Positions 27,101-40,100 of a stretch of DNA of 64,000 nucleotides are shown here, piece after piece; position 1 is the first letter of the stretch; each line of letters begins with the position of its first letter. Where the stretch lies: assembly GCA_037074705.1 (NCBI GenBank), contig CM073590.1, forward strand, positions 90,574,947 to 90,638,946, in the 5' to 3' direction. The notes under the pieces are model-generated. The model was not told the DNA's origin, ran no database searches, and saw only the letters and a program-made list of their open reading frames with translations. A program made the translations under genes and the position numbers. The stretch is from Zhengitettix transpicula (taxonomy: Eukaryota > Arthropoda > Insecta > Orthoptera > Tetrigidae).

Positions 27101-30100
27101 ATATGTGTAATTGGTTATTCATTACAGCTTCTAATCGAAGTTTACTAACAAGAACGTAGTTATATTTTTGTTCTGCAGTATGTTCCATGATTTTATCAAC
27201 TAAAGGATTACATATTACTCAAACTTATATGCGTCAGCAAAGCTTACTAGTAACTTAGGAAAGGAACAGTACATTGATCGACATGATAAAATTGAGATTC
27301 ACAGACTTAACGTCTTGCCATACGTGAAATACTTCTAGTATGATCCGTTTTTTTAGCAGTTACATATAAAACCCATCACAAAATTAAAGGGAGATAATAT
27401 ATACAGGCTGTAGTCTTTGCATCTATAAAAATCTCATCGAACCTAAAACACTGAACATGGCGATGGTGCGATTTAGTATATTTTGGGATAATTCTCTATT
27501 GATTCTATTTAATTACAATTTTTTTTCTTTGTGACAGGTTCCAAAATAACGATTAATTATAAAGTTTTACGTTATTTGAGTTTCAAAATAGGATCTTTGT
27601 GAGTCCTTAAAACTCTGGATTAAAAAGAATGATTTAAAATAGTAGCTAAATAAAGGACAGCTTGCAGAAACTGGATAGCGTCATTCGAGTAACTCACATC
27701 TATTCTATTAAACGAGCGTCAAAATGACTATGACAGTATTGAGTTAAATGCTATTAAATTATCTATCTTTAATCAAAATATTCAAAGTTTATGAAATAAA
27801 AAACTTGATGTCGAATTGTTTCTATCTCGTCAGGATAAAGTTGATGTTCTTTCCTTGACAGAGCTCTGGCAAAATAAAGACGATGCTAATTGTTTTGTTC
27901 TAGATGTTTATGCTAGGGTATCAAATTTCAGTCAAACAATAATGAAAAAAGGGGGGTCTTGTATTTTCATTAAAAACTAGCATGTAGAAAAGTGCAAAGA
28001 TAGGCCAGACATTCGTAATCTCAGACGTGAATGTGTTTTCGAGTGCAGAGCAATTGAACTAACAACCGTTAATAATTGTAGAAATGTCATATTTTTATCA
28101 ATTTATCGCCAACCGGGTAGCGATTGTGCGAGTTTTATTTCGCTTCTAGATTGTGTATTAAGGAAAATGAACGCGGAAAATAAGACTGTTATTGAGTGAG
28201 CCAATTCAACGTTGACTACCTCTGCGACCCTGAGACCATCCTACGGCATTTCCGTCTCAAACTTAGATCCCACTAGAGTTGCCTTTTCTGAAATTTGCAT
28301 TGTGTAACCTTCACATAGATTCTTACAATGTTAATGTAATAGAAACAGGTTTATCCGATCACAAGGGTATATTAATGAACATAAAGAGTGAAATCATCTG
28401 CAAACCTAGCCCTAAAGACTCAGTACTACTTACTAGAAACCTTAACTGCGCAAAACTCAGAATTATCGCAAATAGACTAGAGGCCGTACAATGGGATTCT
28501 ATTTTAGATGTTAATAAAACTAAGAATGCTAATGATATGTTCGAAACTTTTCTATATTATTTCTTATTAGTCATCAACGAGACAGCTCCACTTAAATTAG
28601 AGAATAGACCCAATACCAAAGTAAAAAATTGGATAACTAAAGGCATACTAGTTTCTCGCGAAAGGCTCTGACAAAAGAATAAATTTAAAAATATTAATTC
28701 TTCGCCACAATTCTTGACTTTCTTCCGATCTTATAGACGTATCTACAGGAAAGAGCTTGTAGCTGCTAAACAATTACATACATCGCAGTATATAGCAAAC
28801 TCAAATAACAAAATAAAAGTAACGAGCGTCAAAATAATTAATTGTATTTGAATCTACACACAATTTAACACATGACATCATTTCCATGAGCCATGGAAAG
28901 TTTACTGGGATCCTAAGATTTGCGTCTGGAGTACTTACCGTGCTGGCTTGCTGGTAGATGTCTTTCAGGTGTCCGTATAGTGGCCGCGGTGAGGACGACG
29001 GGTTCGCTTCGGCCCTTGAGATTGTAGGAATAGACGCAAGCGTGGTAGCGCTCCCCGGGTGCGAGCCCCGCCACACTGAAGCTGGCAGAACCGGAGCTCA
29101 CATTCGCCCTAAGGTTCTGCGAGTGAGCCTCCCGAACCTCCAGCAAGAAAGACTGTGGAAGACCACCGTTGAAGCCCTCGGAGCACCGCATCGTAAACGA
29201 CGTCGTCGAAACGTTGCCCACGGAACAGTTGTGGACTTGGTCCGGCCGACCTCAAACATAAGACATTTAAACATTTACTAAGTACGGTATTGAACTGAAT
29301 AAAGTATATACATATTGTAGAGACCACCAATGTGTAATGAAAGGATTTTTTATAATTTCTTTAATGTTTGTATAACGGTGTATTAATTATGGCCCAGGTA
29401 TTATAAACAAAAGTCAGCGTGGCGTAGAATGTGGAGTGCTGGTGACGTATTATTGTCGGCGTATATTTGAGGTTGAAAGCTTGGACGAGAAAACAAGCAG
29501 TTCGTAACGAAATCCGACCGACGGCGGTCGTACCAGTCTGTTGTGAAAGACCGGCGAATGTGGTCATATTCAGCCTATGTAGAAAAATTAACAGTTATGT
29601 GTTGAGTCTGCGTATGAATATCCAGGACAGTAATAGATGTTGGATGAAAAAGTTTTAGAACGAATGTTGGAGACGTGACCGGTGGTCAGTTGGCTGGAAG
29701 TTTAGCAAAGTTAAACTGAAGTTATGGAGTAAGGTTTTGGAAAGTGATTTTAATTTAATGAGAGAAAAATAACCCAGCGGTGATTTAAAACTGATCAACA
29801 TCGATACGACTTATTATCTCTGTTAATGTGGTTATTGTTCTGGTTTATGTTGTGAACATTGAATACCATGGCCTGTTAAATACAATTCTTTTAAATAAAT
29901 ACACCAGTGAAGTAATGTGTTACGATAATTTGGAATGTAAAAGAAAAATTCCATTGCAAACCTTACATAAAAATTGCGTACTGTCAAATTTATTAAGGTT
30001 TCCTTAGATTGTATATTTCTTTATATTTTTTTCTGTTAACATTTTTCTTGTAAATTAAATTAATTATTTTTGTAACACTTTTTTTTTCATTTGATTTGGT

Positions 30101-33100
30101 GATAATGGCGAATTACTGTAACTATTAGAGGCCCAATAAGCGGCCCTGAAGAATTAATTATTTCACTAAAAGCTGTGTCAATTATTTAAATTTATGGGAA
30201 GAATCCAAACTAAATGGAAATTTGAATTAAATGTTTTATCTGTAAGAGTTAATTGTTTAAATACATTTATAAATCCCATTAATTATCCACATCGTTCTGG
30301 CATTGTTAGTCTACCATTACAGTTTTTGGCATCATTTGTTTAAATTGTTTATTACATTAAATGGCACCGCAACGTGGTGGCTTTGTTTATATCATTAAAT
30401 TGTTTATTACAATATATATTTGAAAATGTACTCTAATTTCCCTTAAATCAGTTCCTCAGCACTCACATTATTGTAATAATATCCGGAACGCACCATTTGG
30501 GATGGACTTTAACAAAGCGTTCTCTTGCTAACTATAGGTTTCTTCCCAGTGGTATTTACAACTATTGGAGCAGTAGTATGAAAGAAAGGGATTTTGTGCT
30601 CGTTGAATAAATACAAATTTTCCTCAGATATTTTGCTTCAAGCAAAAATTCTCAAGTAAAGTTCACCTTTTCCACCAACTCTAAAGCGGCGTTCTTGCGT
30701 TTCAATTCTACAATTGTACTCTCATTTTGAATCGTTCAGAGCCTACCTGGAGGTAATATGATATTTACTGACGTGTGCTAGTCTTTGAAGTGGTTGTTCC
30801 ACTTAAATTTCTTTCTATAGAAACCTGGTTACTCATTTTGTGATACCTCAAGGTTTTGAAACAACATCACTACGCAAGCTGTATTCCATTTCATAGCAAT
30901 TGATTCAACGGGCACTCGACACACTTCCTACCTCAGAGACCAAACTAAAGGATTGACAATTTATGGCAGATCAGGCATGATATAATTTATATTTATGTTA
31001 TATGACCCTCTTATATTGCAACACTCTTCAAATTTCATAATATATACAAACAATTGACCTGTAATTACATGTCGAAGCAGATAGCTACGAAATATTCTCG
31101 AAATAAATTTTTTCATAATACGCAAATTTATAGATATGTACTTGAAAATTCTACTAAATTCGGTAATTATTAACGTTACCACTAACGCTGAATCTAGTCT
31201 TTAGTAACTGTACATATGCGTAATATAATTTGAAAAAAATTATGTACTGTACCTGACAGTTAAATATTGAGTTGCGTTATCATTTTATTAGCTCGTTAAT
31301 AATAGTAAAAGTAATTGACGACAAACAATTTATGTAGATATTTACGTTAATTCTCTTTCTGTTTCTCTAAATATTCTTGTCGACAATCTACGATTTGTAA
31401 ATTTAAATATATTCAGCGTACAGCTGCATCTAACTCTTAACTAATGAAGATCACTTAATTGCATTATACATGGTCATTTATTTTAATATAGAGGTAAAGA
31501 TAATTTTATCCTCACGTTACTTACAAAAAATGTATAAATTTTAAAGAAACGGGTATCTGAAACCCCACTTCCTGTAACGTGTACGTTAAGGAAAACTGAG
31601 TAACGAGATTCTGGTAATATATTTATCAAAATTAAAACACAGAAAGCGGTTACTCGCATTTAAGTTACCATAGTTTCGTCAAGTTCTGGTTCTTGTTATG
31701 TAGATTGTTTAGGACCAGTAGAACCCATTATTATATTCTAATTTCCTTTCCTGAATTGTTAATCCAAATTTAAGACCTTTAACACTTAAATCTAACTCTG
31801 TAATATTGATAGTGGCCAACAGTAATTAGCTGTTCAACATTATATATCATTTAACATTTATGCCTCGTCATGTCACATTCTAAAACGAAAAATAAAAATT
31901 GAAATTTAATTTTCCATTTAAATAGCACGTTCCTTCCTCTTAGTAAATATTTTATTTACACATGAAGTGCAACACATAACTTTCAACACCGGTTATATGA
32001 AACTATACACATTTGCGTGAAGGTAAAATCATAATATAAGAAGTTTTATTGCCAGAGATGTTATGTAACAGATATTTATAAAACTTGGTTCAAGAAAGCT
32101 ACTTCTACTGTTAATCAATATGCTAAATTTTTTAATTCTTGTATTCCATATTTAGTAATACACTGGTATCATTTTTATTGTACAATAATTTTTTCACGAC
32201 CAGTATGTCAAATCAGATATACGAAATATTTTAAATTCTCAAGTTTCCAAATAATATAAGCTTTATCAGCCCGTTCTTTTTCGGAAAAAAGCTTTTGTTC
32301 AATGATGCACTTTTACCGCAGGTTAGTAACTTCACGCCTGTAGAATTTATATAATATTATCAGTTCAATATGTTATTATGTCTTTTAATTGAAGTACAAA
32401 TAAATTACGATGAAATAATATTTATATTTGTGTGTGACTGGAAACACTAATATATGAAGTACTAAAACTGGGTTGAAGAAAATTAAAGACATATACTACA
32501 TATTAGTCGTTAAGGAAGACTGACACTATCGAACATTCATGTTTCAAAGTTTTAAAGGAAAAGAAGTTGATCCATCTCTATATTGCTACTCATTACGGAG
32601 AGCCTCTTACGTTTACCAGAAAAAAATCATAAAAGAAATACCTCGTCATGTTATTGCGTCGGCTGCATGGAGACGGAGATGCAGCGTCCTTCTAGAAAAC
32701 CCAACTCCAGTCATGGAAAGGACGTGGAACATGTACAGTGAACCCGGCCTCCTTAATGATGAATCCTCAAAAACATCAAATTTCGTCTATTTGATGAGAT
32801 TAATACGTTTTTAGCACGAGTCGCGAACGCTGGCGGAGAGTTCTTCTTCTTAGGTGTTACCTCTGAGTAGCCAATCGACTTCTATAAGATTGTGTCTGTG
32901 TATGTTTATTTCGCGCGCATAATTTAAACTTCCTAGTTGTCTCTACTCCGTCAAATGCGCCACCCGACATCCTTCGTGACGCGTTATATAGTTCGGTTCA
33001 TAAATTTATGATACTGGTTAACGTATTTATAGAATAAAACAAGTTTTCACGCTGATTTAATTGGCCTATGTCGCCCAGAAGTCTTATTGCAGTCGTTATC

Positions 33101-36100
33101 CAGAACAGCACAATAATACTTTATTTTCAGAGTAAGATGACGTGTTTTCGCTACTACTGCTTCATGTTTTTTGAATGATTTACAATTGACTGTATTGCAT
33201 TCGGTTTCATCAACGACCTCTCTATTATTCGGTTATAGAGCGGCACCTGATTTAACATCAGTAATAAGTGAAGCCAAGCAAAGTAACCACTTGAAATCAC
33301 ATTTCCTCCCGGAAGATAAAGGATTTCGACTGAAAGTGGTCATTCGTTCCAAATAGGTCAATATCCATTAATTTATTTTGGTTTAATTATTAATACCGTT
33401 CGTTACTCAATTACTACCGTTTTAATAATATATTCTTAATTAAATACACAAGTAGTTACCAGCAGCAACTATGTGGAAGACACAGGGTGACTTCTGTCGC
33501 CCCACACGGTTGATGGCCCAGCAGAGCAGGGTCCCGTAGTCGAGCTCCGTGACGGGAGTGTAGGACACGTAGCTCACGGGACCTGCACGTGCTATATGAG
33601 CTGGAGCTACGTCCAGGTTCTCCGCCGAGTTGTTGAAGGACCAGCGGAAGGTGACGTTAGAAGGGTTCGCCTCCACCTCGCAAGAGATATTCGCTCTTTC
33701 TTGTTTTGCAACACCAATCACTCGACTCTGATTTGGCTTGCACGTAGGAGAATCTGAAACAAGTCACTGAGATTAGGGCTAGGCTTCATTTCGCTTACTA
33801 CTACAATTTGAGACTGCTAAGTAGGTCCGAAATCAGTGATTCAATTAATTCCTAATCGATCAATTATTTCACTCTGGTTAAATTAGAATAGTTAGTTAGC
33901 CTTAACAAACTTAGTCAGTCATCATATGAAAATCATAGTTGTTTACCATGCAAGTAGAAAGTACTAATGAAAATATAAATTTTATTAATATAATTTTTAT
34001 TTATTTACTCTATGATAAGAATTTTCAACGTATTATTACTGAATTTAATTTTGAATATGGTTTGTGACTGTATTTATGTTGCATTGATTTGTCATATGTT
34101 AGATTGGCTTCATTAAAGCCAGTTAAGTGGCAAGATATTAATATCTTGCCACTTAACTTGTTGAGCTATTCCTTAACCCAACCGCCATGATGATCTCTGC
34201 TGCGACGTTTGACTGTGACGTATCTTGGTGTTTGACAATAACTAAATTACGAGTTGATAGTCAAAAGTTTAAACAACGTAAAAATTAACAATTAATTAAT
34301 TTTACCGACATACACAGAGGAATATACGGACTTATCATTTCCATTTGAAGTATCATCTTTGTGGAGCTGCCGATACATTGACGCACTTCTTTTAAAATAA
34401 AAAACGAGGTTACGAGAGGGCCATCCACGTCGTAGATTATTCACTTCAATACAATGGGAAAGCATAGAAAGTGGTAGAAGGGCCGATCCCCGCATTTTTT
34501 CTCTCTCTCATCAGCTCAGGACAATACTGACAAGAATCGGCTCACTGGTGTCCTTTGAAATCCAGAAATGTATTATGTCAGACGAAAATCTAATATGGTT
34601 CCGACGACTAAATATCCTCCACGGATTGAATACTGCGCGAATAATGAACTCTATAAAGTTATACGTCTTTCTTAAACATATAACATGTTTGGGTCGAGTA
34701 TAAAATATTATTAGTGACTTTCTCAAACAAAACGGAGTCCAGCTGTGACAGTAGAGAATGAAAGTACCATGAATGCAGTGACAATTGGTTCTTGTTCTGT
34801 AAAACTTGATCAGGTAGTTTCACACACACACTCGGGCATAATCGATTAATAATAGCTTTTAAAAAAGACAAATATACAACTTTTATTATTATGACTGATT
34901 TGAATATAGAGTAAGATGGCCTGATGTCAAAATTTATTGACCTTAGAACGGAAATTACGATGGCCCGAGAAACTGTAATAAATATTATAACTAAAATAAT
35001 ATTGGCCCGGTAGATTCTGAGAACAATTCAATAAAATGGTTTTACTCACTGTCGTAATCTAAATCTAAACGACGTACCTCTCGAACAGTATTCTAAAATC
35101 TGTAACTTGCGAGGGATGTTCTCTCGCAAGCAGAACCTTGTAGGAGAGATACGAAGGGGCTACCTTTGGGGATGCCTTTTCGTCTCCGTTTTTCAACTAA
35201 GGTTCCCACAAGCCGAGGCACCTCGGCCTGTTCTGAGAGGTGTATGTTCCGGGGTCGCAGACCTTGGGCATACGGTAAGAGTTGTCCGCTATTCCTATTT
35301 GAATAGTCGGCCATCTGCCTCCTAAACCCGTCAAGGCACGGAGAAGGGAATGCTGCGTCCCCACAGCAAACTCCTCTCCCGCTATCGGTAGGGCGTGGGA
35401 CAAATACCCAATGCCCGACCTACCAGATGCAGGTTTTTTCTAGGGTTTTCCCTACCGGGTAGGATCCTTAAAATATAGCCCGGGAGCCCTAGTTAACCCT
35501 TGGCTACCGTCCTCTACCCTTCCGCATCCCCCCTTTCAAATCCCTTCCTATGCTATTAAAGGGGAGTTGCCCAACGTGGATTACCCTCATGTAGTCTGTT
35601 GCCCTAAAAAAACAAAATCTCCTATGCTATTAAAGGGGAGTTGCCAAACGTGGATTACCGTCGTGTAGCCTGTTACCCTAATAAAAAAAGCTAAAATCTT
35701 CGACTTACAGATATCACACTCGCAGATAGTCTGTTCACTACAAGAGTAATTTAACATATCAATGCTGATAAAATTGAATAATTGGCCAGCTTCTTCCTAA
35801 ACTGGTCGATATACGGAAAAGTAAATGCTGCAACCCCTCAGAAAACCCCTTCTACCGCCTTCGGAAGGGTGTGGGACAAGTGCATACTGCCCAACCTACC
35901 TGATGCAGGTTTTCTAGGGTTTGTCCTGCATCAATTTTAAACAAATGCCGGGTAGGATCCTTAAATTATAGCCCGGGGGCCCTAGTTAACCCTTGGCTAC
36001 CTTCCTCCATCATTCCGCATCCCCTCTTTCAAATCCCTTAGTATGCTATTAAAAGGGAGTTGCCGCCATCTGGAGTACTCTCATGTAGCCTGTTGATCTA

Positions 36101-37114
36101 AAAGATTAAACAAAAATAAAAAATCGTCATGACCTAACAGGTTACTTTGCGTAAAAGTAGATTAATTAATAACGTAAAATTGTTAATGCACTAATAATGT
36201 TCCTTAGTTGAAATGGTATTATAACAATTATCGGACACTAATCGGGAGTCTTAGGAAAACTTGCCTCGAATTCAGATTCGAATGTGGGAGTATCGATTCT
36301 AAAAATATTTTCCTCGTAATATCGCTTCGTCGACTTCTATTTCGGATATACTATTTTTCATTGTTATATAATCATATCGGTGTGAAAACTGAATATCCTG
36401 AGTCAAATTGAATTTACGTTTCACGAGTTTATTCATTCAACCATAATTAAATTTACGTTTAACATGAAACACAATCAGAATTGCAATTAAATTAAAATAT
36501 TTGGACGTATTATATGATATTGCATTATTAGTCAATTAATTATTTAATTCATCTTGTGCTTCAATTTATATCATAACAATTATACAATTTAAACTGGATC
36601 CGTTAAAAAAAATTGCGAATCATTTTGGTGACATTAACTGTTATCATTTTTATGCTGATTAATGGTTGTTATTTATTTGTAAAAAATATTCCTGAAATTA
36701 ATGTTTTGTAAAAATTTAGATACCAACAATGAGCTGAGATTACTTGTTCGATAATATTATTTTAATCTTTCATATGCTGTTAGTGTCTGAAATAATTGCC
36801 ATTTACACACAATTCTGAGAACTACATCTGATAATAATTAGGTCAGCGGTATCAATGGAATATAATTATATATGTTTCGACCACAGTGCATGTATACATT
36901 CAGTGACGATATAACGTCGTATTCATAATTAATTTTAATAAACCTCTCAAACTGATAAAATAATTTTCCCACCTCTGTTGATAAATATTGAAACCGTGAG
37001 TTGGTTAAACAATTTTACGGTCTACGAAACCAAAAAAAAATGTTTCCAAACGGTATATCTAAATTCCAGACCAGAAATATTTTTACAGTCTGGTCCAGAT
37101 ATGTTAAAGCATTG

Positions 37115-37153
<39 letters not shown>

Positions 37154-40100
37154 AAAATTATGCTTTATTTCCACTTAAGTCTCCGGGTAAGACTCAATGT
37201 TCGTTGCATATTACTCAAAATTTGTAATGAAAAGAATGGAATTCTCAAGAAGCGTTCTGATGCTATATATTAATGCCAATGACAGTCGAAATATATTTTA
37301 TTGCCGTGAAAAACTCATTAAAGTTTTAAATTACTGAAATGGTGTTTGTGTGGGTAACCTCCCCGAATTAATTTTATTTCAGTGAGATAGAGATTACGGT
37401 GCTAGCCTATAGACTATGTAAGCACAAATTAAGCGTAAGGGGGGAGAGAAAAGCTGTTTCCTGTTAACGAAAAATGTTTTATTCTTTCACAGGAGGGTGG
37501 AAGTTATTTAAAACCGTAGGGGTCGTTGCAAGTCGGGAAATGAAGAAAGCTAATAGTGGAAAAAATTACAGAAATAATTTATCCCGAGGGCATGGTTCTG
37601 TGTTTAACTGAATGAAATTTATATGTGCGATATGAGGAAAAAAATCTTGCAGAAATATTTCCTTCCACTTACTTGAAACTAATGGTAAATATACTCAAAA
37701 ACAATTTAATATGCAGTCTGTATACGTAACTGTATACATGCTACTGTAATTGGCAAATGGAAAAATTATTAATGACTCAAAACAAAAGACTTGTTACAAA
37801 AATAAAATATAAATATCTATAGCACACATGATATGCGATTCAGTATTAATATTTCTTTCTTTTCCAAGCGTGGTGAATTTATTTAGATTGTACCTTCCAC
37901 AAAATAACGTGAATCTAGTCAATCATTTTGTGTCTTGAAATAATTTTAGAATGTTCATGAACATATGAAGTGTTAGACATTAAGTTTGAAGATATATTTC
38001 TACACACGTGTTACATGGAATTCCCGATGTTTATATAATAATAAGTCGTTTTGGTCTAATATTAAATACAAGGAATTTCTTTAAAATAATTGTAAAATTT
38101 AGTTTAAATAGTAAAACCGAGGAATGCAGCAGGTCGTAGTCTTACAACAATATTAAGAAATTCCTGGATTGAAGCCAGCCAATACGCGTGCAAGACGATC
38201 ACATACAAACAGACATACAGAATGTACGGATCAAATACTTTAATGATTAATTTATGAATTGATAAAATCTCAAAATATAAATGAACCAGATATACTGAAA
38301 GCCCTAAGTGAAACATGACTTCATAACGGAAGTCGCGGAACGAGCAATAAATCATCAGTTCACAGCTACTCGCTGTTTTCTTCGTTTCTGAAGCTCTTCC
38401 GGCTGTACACTAACGCGTCGCGAGTTGAAAATATTGTTCTGTCAAGAGAAATAGAATTTGGCGTGAATATCAGGGATTTCTGGCTTCAAGTTTCGCAGTT
38501 TGTCAATTCGGTGAATTCCTCTGACTACAGACGAGTCCAAGGATGTGTACCACTACTGATGTTAACTCCCAAAAGAACTGTACTCTACTGCCACGTCTTC
38601 CGACTAAAGAACACGTCATCATGATCGAAGGAAATGAAGGAATCATAATTGAGGAATACACCAATCCTGTCGCAGGTATTGTGAAACCTCGAATTATTAG
38701 ATTTGTATCACGTGTATATATCAACAGAACATGCACATTCTTGTCAACCATAGATTAAATTTAAAAAAAAATTGATAACCATAAGTCCATTCCCATCTAT
38801 GATCAACAACTTCATGTCAGACAGCTGATCAATAAAAACATCAAAGATATTATCTCAAATGTATCATCCATTATTTCACATAATTTCCAAGTGCAATGCC
38901 AAAATAACTACAAGTTTATCTTTAATTAATGTCTTACGAAGACATGCGTACGTTGACACCGAACTTGTTCAAAGTCTTCTTCAATCGCTACTGGTATACA
39001 ACGAAGAAACTAAATATAGAATATTCCTAACCACGGATACCATGATGATGCGTTTTCTTTACGAACAAGAAGGTCAGTCCCACACCAAAACTAAAGAATG
39101 TCCAATTCCAGAACAGTGTATTAGTAGTAACAACGAACCAACTGATGCTAATATACCGTTTCCCATCGTCAATGATAATCTCTTGCGAAGAGATCAGTGT
39201 AATTTCAGTCTGCCTTCAAGGATAACGAAATAGAACATCCTTCTGAAAAAAGCACACAAAATGAAACAAGAAAGTGGAAGGCAATCAACTAATCAAAAGA
39301 AAGAACGGCAAAACCCACCGTAAACGGAAACCAAAAATAAACCAAGAAAAGATACAACCAAAAACAATTGAATAAACGTTAGTGCCAATAAAATTCATTA
39401 TATAAAATGAAAAAGATAATGTATCGCTCAATTTTAAACTACTCAAAATTTTTCTGGTAAACTCGTTTGGCTGGAAGAGCCCCATAAGTATAGCCAAAGA
39501 TTACACTGAAAACATTGACTCTCTATTCGATATGATGAAGAAAACATACCTATTACTTTCCAAAGGATTGATTAAAGCGAGAATTACAACAGTAAAGAAT
39601 GTAATCAAAGGTAAATAAAAACCAAGAATAATCAGAAACAGAAACTTCCGAATAAAACATCATAACATTGATGGATACCAATCTTCAATGCAATTTAAAT
39701 GGTTTCTCCTCACGATTACAAAATCTACAAACGTACATAAGCAAATGATATATTTCCTACAAGGAAACAACTGATGGCTGATGAAACTTCATTAGTGACC
39801 ATCGGATTTTGAGCTGTTGGGTCGTGGCGTGTTTGCCTACGTTTCGCCCGTAGGATCGAACATTATTACGAAAGAACGACGTCATAACTCCAATATTTAA
39901 GAATTATCATAAAATTACTAACATTTTTGTGCTAGTGAAAGAAAGGCTGGACAAATTTATGGTAAAACGTAGTATACCAATTACCGTGGAGAAACACCCT
40001 CCTTAAAAACACGAACGATATATTTGATTGATGTATAACATGTCCAGGCCATTGAGACGAACCAAAAAATAGCCCTGGAAGAGACATTGATACTTGTAAA

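Larger units (their letters stand above)
16334..28938. other. 12.6-kb intron between transmembrane and FN3 exons
   Basis: It holds the repeats listed separately: a GGATCC-family copy, TA runs, two LINE insertions, hairpins and a CTAGCTGG copy. Outside those, 16400-18080, 18940-21040, 22130-23700 and 24990-27700 are AT-rich with no supported gene. The GC-richer block near 26060-26400 has open frames on both strands but no recognisable product. Near 22490-22620 there is a TGTTTGTTTGTAT-type repeat fragment. Confidence 0.6.

Noticed and set aside
28958..29281. Long + strand frame across the FN3 exon
   Set aside because: It is antisense to a clearly conserved FN3 exon and has no domain of its own.
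35093..35403. Overlapping open frames on both strands
   Set aside because: They fall inside the GGATCC-family repeat, recur in its other copies with different breaks, and match no protein family.
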